DNA of 7,190 nucleotides from Hyphomicrobiales bacterium (GTDB lineage Bacteria; Pseudomonadota; Alphaproteobacteria; Rhizobiales; Aestuariivirgaceae). The stretch covers positions 1-7,190 of the forward strand of contig JAMOMM010000445.1 in assembly GCA_027067085.1 (NCBI GenBank), in the 5' to 3' direction. Below the pieces are notes generated by a model. That model was not told where the DNA came from. It did no database searches and saw nothing but the letters and a program-made list of their open reading frames with translations. Every line of letters starts with the position of its first letter. Within the stretch, counting starts at the first letter, position 1. This document shows positions 5,091 through 7,190 of the stretch, piece after piece. The position numbers and the translations under genes are program-made.

Positions 5091-5972
5091 TTAAAACGAG
5101 AATGCTGTTTCGCCATGATGAACTTGGCGGTTGACCAAATCAAACCGCATTAAATCTTCACCGACAATAACAGGGCCAGCAAAATCAGCTTTAGCTTGGG
5201 CTATCAATTGGGCGCGGTCGGCATCGGGCGGGACAATATGGGTGAGTGCTAGGGCTTTTACATTGGCTTTGGTGGCAATTTTACCAACTTCATCGGATAG
5301 TGTGTGATAAGATTCAACCGCCTTTAGCCCTTGGGCTGAACGTGTGCCTGTTACTTCCATGCAGCCATGAACAAAGACTTCATGGATCAATAGGTCGGCA
5401 CCTTTTGACTGTTCAATCAAATTGTCGCAATAGCGCGTATCACCGCTTAGAATTACTTTTTTACCAGCGGCCTCAAAAGAAAAACCATAGGCAGGGTCCA
5501 CGGGCTCGTGCATAACTTGGATTGGTTTTACTGTGAGATGCTCGGTTTGAATAATCGGGGCTTGGCTATCAAACTCAACCACTTCGATTTTTAGCGCCGT
5601 GGTGCTGGTGCGTTGCTCAAACTCAATACGTAAATTTCGTTCATCATCCCAAACGGCCATTGTTTCTTTGATAAACTTTTTGATACCTTTGGGGCCATAT
5701 ACTTTTTGCGGTTTGGTACGGCTTTGGTGCCACGAGGAAATGATGAATTGGTAAAAATCAATCAAGTGATCTGAGTGCATATGGGTAATAAGCACCGCGT
5801 CAATATCTGCGCCATTTAAACCCGCAGCGACCAAGCGCTGGGTAACGCCCGATCCCACATCAATCAGAATGTTTTGCTCACCTGCCTGTACTAAAGTTGC
5901 CGCGCCATAACGGGTGGTGCTAACGGCTGGGCAACCAGTACCTAATAAAGTAACATTAAAAACTTCAGACAT
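5091..5972 (-). CDS. Metallo-beta-lactamase-fold hydrolase, RNase Z/AtsA-like
   Basis: A 293-residue metal-dependent hydrolase, no signal peptide, so probably cytoplasmic. It begins VTLLGTGCP (7-15), as in RNase Z-type proteins, and has the zinc motif THMHSDH (63-69; His64, His66, Asp68, His69), His155 in MHEPVDPAYGF, Asp178 in LSGDTRY, HEVF (197-200), His223 in SYHT and His245 in LTHI, a complete set of metal ligands. His155 and Asp178 are only 23 residues apart, leaving no room for the exosite arm that bacterial RNase Z usually has there, so I favour an arylsulfatase (AtsA)-like or other MBL hydrolase over tRNA 3'-processing; the substrate is unknown. The ATG at 5972 has AGGGGG five bases upstream, a strong ribosome binding site. 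It is divergent from the multicopper oxidase gene. Confidence 0.9.
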   Translation of the reverse strand: MSEVFNVTLLGTGCPAVSTTRYGAATLVQAGEQNILIDVGSGVTQRLVAAGLNGADIDAVLITHMHSDHLIDFYQFIISSWHQSRTKPQKVYGPKGIKKFIKETMAVWDDERNLRIEFEQRTSTTALKIEVVEFDSQAPIIQTEHLTVKPIQVMHEPVDPAYGFSFEAAGKKVILSGDTRYCDNLIEQSKGADLLIHEVFVHGCMEVTGTRSAQGLKAVESYHTLSDEVGKIATKANVKALALTHIVPPDADRAQLIAQAKADFAGPVIVGEDLMRFDLVNRQVHHGETAFSF

Positions 5973-6045
5973 GCTTGCCCCCTGAGCGACAGAAAAAGTG
6001 AATATAGCCGTAATAGGTATATCATGGAGATAGTTTAATGTAATT

Positions 6046-6080
6046 ACCCTTGCGCTTCCTGTTAGTGGAAGGGGTAAGGT
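6046..6080 (+). promoter_or_regulatory. CueR/HmrR-type copper-responsive promoter and operator
   Basis: A -35 hexamer TTGCGC (6050-6055) and a -10 hexamer TAAGGT (6075-6080) are separated by 19 bases, the overlong spacing typical of MerR-family promoters. Centred in the spacer is the dyad CTTCC (6055-6059)-N7-GGAAG (6067-6071), with outer pairs ACC (6046-6048)/GGT (6078-6080). This closely follows the E. coli copA CueR promoter layout (CTTCC-type dyad, 19-base spacer). It predicts activation of the multicopper oxidase by a CueR or HmrR regulator when Cu(I) is present; that regulator gene is not in the window. Transcription would begin near 6087, giving a leader of about 30 bases. Confidence 0.85.
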
Positions 6081-6115
6081 TTAAATATCAAAATATAAAA
6101 ACAAAAGGAAATGCA

Positions 6116-7190
6116 ATGCAACGTCGTAAATTTTTACAATACCTAACGGGGGGCGTTGCCCTTAGTGCAGTCACGGCTGTCGCTGGTTATAAACTAATGG
6201 GTGAACAAACCATTGCAGCAGGCAATGAGCCAACTGCTTTGCCGATCCCTGCCCTGCTTGAAGGTGAGATGAAAGACGGCGTTCGCCATTATGACTTGAA
6301 CATGCAAAGTGGTACGCATGAGTTTTTTAAAGGCTATAAAACCCCAACATTTGGCATTAACGCTTCTTACCTTGGCTCAACTTTGAAATTACGAGATGGC
6401 GAGAAAGTTCGCTTGAATGTGACCAACAATATTGGCGAAGTGACCACTTTGCATTGGCACGGATTACATTTGCCTGCAAAAGCAGACGGTGGTCCCCATC
6501 AAACCGTTGCGCCTGGCACCACATGGTCACCAGAATTTACCGTTAAGCAAAAAGCCTCGACCTTTTGGTATCATTCTCACACCCATGAAAAAACTGGCGA
6601 GCAGGTTTGGCGCGGGTTGGCTGGTATGTTGATTGTTGAAGATGAGGAAAGTAAAGGTCTTGCACTACCCAACACATATGGCGTTGATGATATTCCCGTG
6701 ATTCTACAAGAACGCGCTTTTAACCGCGATGGTTCTTTCATTTATGCCTCATCCATGCATGACATAATGGTGGGGATGAAAGGAAACATTCCAGTTACTA
6801 ATGGTGCGATTACGCCATTTTTCCAAGCAACGACAAAAAAAGTTCGCTTGCGCATTCTCAACGGTTCAAACAGTAGTTTCTATAACCTTGGCTTTAGCGA
6901 CAATCGCCCCTTTCATCAAATAGGCAGCGATGGTGGTTTGCTTGAAAGTCCTATAGAAATGACACGGATTTATTTGGGGTCAGCTGAGCGTGCAGAAATT
7001 ATTGTTGATGTCAGCGATGGCAAAGAAATATTCTTGATTAGCGATGGCAAAGCACCAAAAGGCTCTGGCGGGCGTGGCATGATGGGCGGCATGCGTGGAA
7101 TGATGATGGGCGGAGATGGCTCAAAGTTTACCTTTATGCAAATTCGCTCTAATGGCGATTTAAAACCATCTGCAAATTTACCCTCTTCAT
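6116..7190 (+). CDS. cueO: CueO-like multicopper oxidase, Tat-exported, 3' end cut by window end
   Basis: The first 358 residues of a protein of roughly 500. CueO-type enzymes oxidise Cu(I) to less toxic Cu(II) in the periplasm, reducing oxygen to water. It begins MQRRKFLQYL, a twin-arginine signal followed by a hydrophobic stretch to about residue 25, as expected for a folded copper enzyme exported by Tat. Two of the four copper-ligand motifs are visible: HWHGLH (113-118) and WYHSHTHEKTG (151-161, ligands His153/His155). The segment SDNRPFHQIGSDGGLL is strongly CueO-like. The C-terminal HxxHxH and HCH motifs with the type 1 copper ligands lie beyond 7190. A Gly/Met-rich stretch (six Met in residues 322-331) may bind Cu(I). 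AAAAGGAA five bases before ATG 6116 fixes the start. A CueR-type promoter lies directly upstream. CopA- or laccase-type alternatives are less likely. Confidence 0.93.
   Translation, partial: MQRRKFLQYLTGGVALSAVTAVAGYKLMGEQTIAAGNEPTALPIPALLEGEMKDGVRHYDLNMQSGTHEFFKGYKTPTFGINASYLGSTLKLRDGEKVRLNVTNNIGEVTTLHWHGLHLPAKADGGPHQTVAPGTTWSPEFTVKQKASTFWYHSHTHEKTGEQVWRGLAGMLIVEDEESKGLALPNTYGVDDIPVILQERAFNRDGSFIYASSMHDIMVGMKGNIPVTNGAITPFFQATTKKVRLRILNGSNSSFYNLGFSDNRPFHQIGSDGGLLESPIEMTRIYLGSAERAEIIVDVSDGKEIFLISDGKAPKGSGGRGMMGGMRGMMMGGDGSKFTFMQIRSNGDLKPSANLPSS

Noticed and set aside
4808..5143. 111-codon minus-strand open frame overlapping the end of the hydrolase gene
   Set aside because: It overlaps the hydrolase coding region by about 50 bases in another frame, runs through the palindromic repeats and hairpin, and its translation has no recognisable domain or good ribosome binding site.
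1..7190. tRNA, rRNA or CRISPR content
   Set aside because: No tRNA cloverleaf segments such as GTTCGA-type T-arms in context, no rRNA-like blocks, and no regularly spaced direct repeats with unique spacers were seen; the only tandem repeats are two-copy.

Overview
The window looks like chromosomal DNA from an alphaproteobacterium, most likely of the Hyphomicrobiales type. I infer this from the fabD-fabG ... yicC-gmk block, the FabD, FabG and YicC protein signatures, and the intergenic palindromes with CGTCATTCC/GGAATCCA ends, which are common in alphaproteobacterial genomes. Base composition is moderate and I cannot name a genus from the sequence alone.

Positions 1-3676 hold five genes on the minus strand, read right to left: fabD (malonyl-CoA:ACP transacylase), fabG (3-oxoacyl-ACP reductase), a small exported protein of unknown function with four cysteines, yicC (YicC-family endoribonuclease) and gmk (guanylate kinase, cut by the window start). 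fabD-fabG are tightly coupled, with the fabG ribosome binding site overlapping the fabD stop. The exported protein, yicC and gmk are separated by about 20 bases each and probably share a transcript. In many alphaproteobacteria acpP, fabF and mltG lie between fabG and yicC. Here they are absent, and only a 111-base gap and the unknown exported gene occupy that place.

Positions 3677-5090 form a small island: one plus-strand gene for a DUF2161-like protein with PD-(D/E)XK nuclease-type residues, flanked on both sides by intergenic palindromic repeats arranged as inverted pairs. An 11-base perfect inverted repeat lies just before its likely start, and a 12-base-pair perfect hairpin follows its stop. 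Upstream of fabD there is a perfect TTGACA hexamer and an 11-base tandem repeat in the leader.

Positions 5091-7190 hold two divergent genes. On the minus strand is a metallo-beta-lactamase-fold hydrolase related to RNase Z and AtsA. On the plus strand is a Tat-exported CueO-like multicopper oxidase, cut by the window end. The oxidase is preceded by a textbook MerR-family, CueR-type promoter with a 19-base spacer and a CTTCC-N7-GGAAG dyad, so it is probably induced by copper and protects the periplasm by oxidising Cu(I).

Most of the window is ordinary housekeeping and copper-resistance content. The points most worth a second look are the altered fab-yicC gene order with its unknown exported protein, the paired repeats around the nuclease-like gene, and the regulatory dyads.
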